Part shown: piece after piece, positions 6,428 through 7,714 of the stretch
How the letters are laid out: every line of letters begins with the position of its first letter
Numbering within the stretch: position 1 is the first letter of the stretch
NCBI GenBank assembly: GCA_029960905.1
Contig: JASBVU010000082.1
Span: 1-7,714, forward strand
Length of the DNA: 7,714 bases
Source: Thermoanaerobacterium sp.
GTDB lineage: Bacteria > Bacillota > Thermoanaerobacteria > Thermoanaerobacterales > Thermoanaerobacteraceae
Direction: 5' to 3'
Translations under genes and position numbers: made by a program
The notes under the pieces: model-generated
What the model was told of the DNA's origin: nothing
Seen by the model: only the letters and a program-made list of their open reading frames with translations
Databases searched by the model: none

Positions 6428-7479
6428 ACTAATATCTCCTTAAGACATTTTAAAAAGTAGCTGTTTGCCTCTCTCGTTCCAATCGTCACGCGCAGTGCAT
6501 TGCCGAGATTTTTATCGCCTGAGAAATTCCTCACAAGTATGCCCTTTTCTAATAGTTTATTGTACACATAATCGGCATCGTCAAATTCTATCAGCAAAAA
6601 ATTGGCCTTTGAATCGTACACCTTTAGACTACCTATTTCTTTCAATCCGTCCTGTAAAAACTTTCTTTCATTTTTGATGTAATCAACTTTTTCATCAACT
6701 CGTCCTTCTTCCAGCACGCTTAATGCAATTGCCTGCGATATGCTGTTTACATTATAAGGTGATTTGACCATATTGAGGCAACTAATCGTGTCAGAATTTG
6801 ATACCGCATATCCAACTCTCAACCCTGCAAGGCCATAAGCTTTTGAAAGAGTTCTTAAAACAATAAGCCTTTCATATTTATCGATTAAATCAACTACTGT
6901 TTCTCCAAAAAACTCATAGTAGGCCTCATCAACAACCGTAATTCCACCATTGACTTCCAGTATTTTTACTATGTCATTTCTATCTAATGTAGTACCTGTC
7001 GGATTGTTCGGATTGCATAAAATAACCATTTTAGGATTAAATTTATTTATTGCATTTATGATTTCATCGGCATTGTAATTGTAATCATCCTTCAAGGCTA
7101 CTTCTACATTTTTAGCACCAGCTATTTGAGCATACACTTTGTACATGCTAAAAGACGGCACAGGGTACACGACGCAATCATCCTTTGAAACAAATGCATT
7201 CATCAAAATATGAATTATCTCATCAGACCCATTTCCTACAAAGATGTTTTCTTTTGATGTTCCGCAATACTTCGCCAATTTGTCCTTCAATTTTAAGCTT
7301 ATAGGGTCTGGATACCTATTTACATTCGCACTTTTTACTATTTCCTGAAGATTATCCATGGTGGCCTCTGGAAGTCCAAAAGGAGTTTCATTTGCGTCCA
7401 TTTTATACTTACATTCTATTGTAGGAACTTCGTAATTTTTAAAACCCTTTATCTCATCCCTAATCAAATCATATATCAT
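6424..7479 (-). CDS. hisC: Histidinol-phosphate aminotransferase
   Basis: PLP-dependent class I/II aminotransferase that moves an amino group from glutamate to imidazole acetol phosphate. It is 351 residues, typical of the family. Visible features in order: MDANETPFGLPEA near the N-terminus, the NRYPDP substrate-side motif, VGNGSDEIIHIL (PLP phosphate loop), CNPNNPTGT, VVDEAYYEF (D184 contacts the PLP ring nitrogen), RTLSKAYGLAGLRVGY with the Schiff-base lysine K213, and a C-terminal ALRVTIGT carrying the carboxylate-binding arginine. The ATG at 7477-7479 overlaps the hisD stop by one base (TAATG), with GAGG about eight bases upstream. Position directly after hisD supports histidine, rather than another amino acid, as the product pathway. 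Confidence 0.97.
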   Translation of the reverse strand: MIYDLIRDEIKGFKNYEVPTIECKYKMDANETPFGLPEATMDNLQEIVKSANVNRYPDPISLKLKDKLAKYCGTSKENIFVGNGSDEIIHILMNAFVSKDDCVVYPVPSFSMYKVYAQIAGAKNVEVALKDDYNYNADEIINAINKFNPKMVILCNPNNPTGTTLDRNDIVKILEVNGGITVVDEAYYEFFGETVVDLIDKYERLIVLRTLSKAYGLAGLRVGYAVSNSDTISCLNMVKSPYNVNSISQAIALSVLEEGRVDEKVDYIKNERKFLQDGLKEIGSLKVYDSKANFLLIEFDDADYVYNKLLEKGILVRNFSGDKNLGNALRVTIGTREANSYFLKCLKEILV

Positions 7480-7714
7480 TATTTATACCTCACTTTTATA
7501 GAATTAGCATGTGCAGTAAGTCCTTCTGATTCTGCAAGCCTTACTATGTCATCTGCCACGTTCATCAACGATTTTTTGTCATAGTAAAGAATGCTCATCT
7601 TTTTAACAAAATCATCAACTGAGAGCGGCGAAAAAAACCTGGCCGTTCCACTGGTAGGCAACACATGATTTGGACCTGCTATATAATCCCCCAAAGGTTC
7701 TGGTGAACTTTCTC
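7479..7714 (-). CDS. hisD: Histidinol dehydrogenase, C-terminal part (cut by window edge)
   Basis: Last enzyme of the pathway: a zinc- and NAD-dependent four-electron oxidation of histidinol to histidine. Only the final 77 codons are in the window and the frame is open to base 7714, so the apparent start near 7694 is an internal leucine (TTG). The fragment reads [20 protein letters not shown], then SGTARF and SPLSVDDF, and ends [13 protein letters not shown]. The aspartate of GDY and the histidine of LTAH correspond to zinc ligands D360 and H419 of the E. coli enzyme, and NHVLPT holds its conserved histidine 367. The stop TAA overlaps the hisC ATG by one base. The upstream part and hisG are not visible. 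Confidence 0.96.
   Translation of the reverse strand, partial: ESSPEPLGDYIAGPNHVLPTSGTARFFSPLSVDDFVKKMSILYYDKKSLMNVADDIVRLAESEGLTAHANSIKVRYK

Noticed and set aside
7684..7690. GGGGGA in hisD as an internal target of the small RNA
   Set aside because: Only about six pairs match and it lies deep inside the coding region, not at a start codon; expected by chance.
1..7714. CRISPR arrays, insertion sequences, tRNA or rRNA genes
   Set aside because: No regularly spaced repeats, transposase motifs, terminal inverted repeats, cloverleaf-type sequences or rRNA stretches were seen; apart from two short intergenic regions the window is fully covered by housekeeping or metabolic genes.

Overview
This window looks like chromosomal DNA from a low-GC, thermophile-type Firmicute (Clostridia). 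The base composition is AT-rich, most genes have a strong GGAGG-type ribosome binding site, and the tightly packed histidine operon has the Firmicute order. The proteins resemble Thermoanaerobacterium/Thermoanaerobacter homologues. That genus-level guess rests on recall and inference, not on a search.

Left part (1-1453). The window opens inside the start of glyA (serine hydroxymethyltransferase), read leftward off the window edge from a clear sigma-A-type promoter at 280-308. The 292-bp gap between glyA and the next gene also holds a rightward promoter (403-431). It is followed about 65 bases later by an intrinsic terminator (474-504), with no protein gene of note between them. This is the best candidate in the window for an undescribed element: a small RNA with a 5' hairpin, an exposed C-rich tract and a terminator hairpin. 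Next is a leftward M19 (renal dipeptidase family) zinc dipeptidase with all expected metal ligands.

Middle part (1454-3055). A 149-bp divergent intergenic region separates the dipeptidase from a rightward gene for a membrane-anchored or secreted PIG-L/LmbE-type zinc deacetylase. That protein carries an extra C-terminal region of about 150 residues that I cannot assign. The gene ends in a strong hairpin that begins inside its last codons and has U-tracts on both strands, so it can also terminate the convergent his operon.

Right part (3049-7714). A leftward histidine biosynthesis operon is visible as hisD (3' end only)-hisC-hisB-hisH-hisA-hisF-hisIE. Neighbouring genes overlap by 1-4 bases or are separated by 16-23 bases (about 18 at hisF-hisIE if the preferred hisIE start is right), which implies one transcript with translational coupling. 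Together these genes cover PR-ATP to imidazoleglycerol phosphate (HisIE, HisA, HisF/HisH), then IGP dehydration (HisB), transamination (HisC) and the final oxidation (HisD). HisG lies off the window or elsewhere. No histidinol-phosphate phosphatase is encoded here: HisB is the monofunctional dehydratase. The operon promoter and any leader control lie beyond position 7714.
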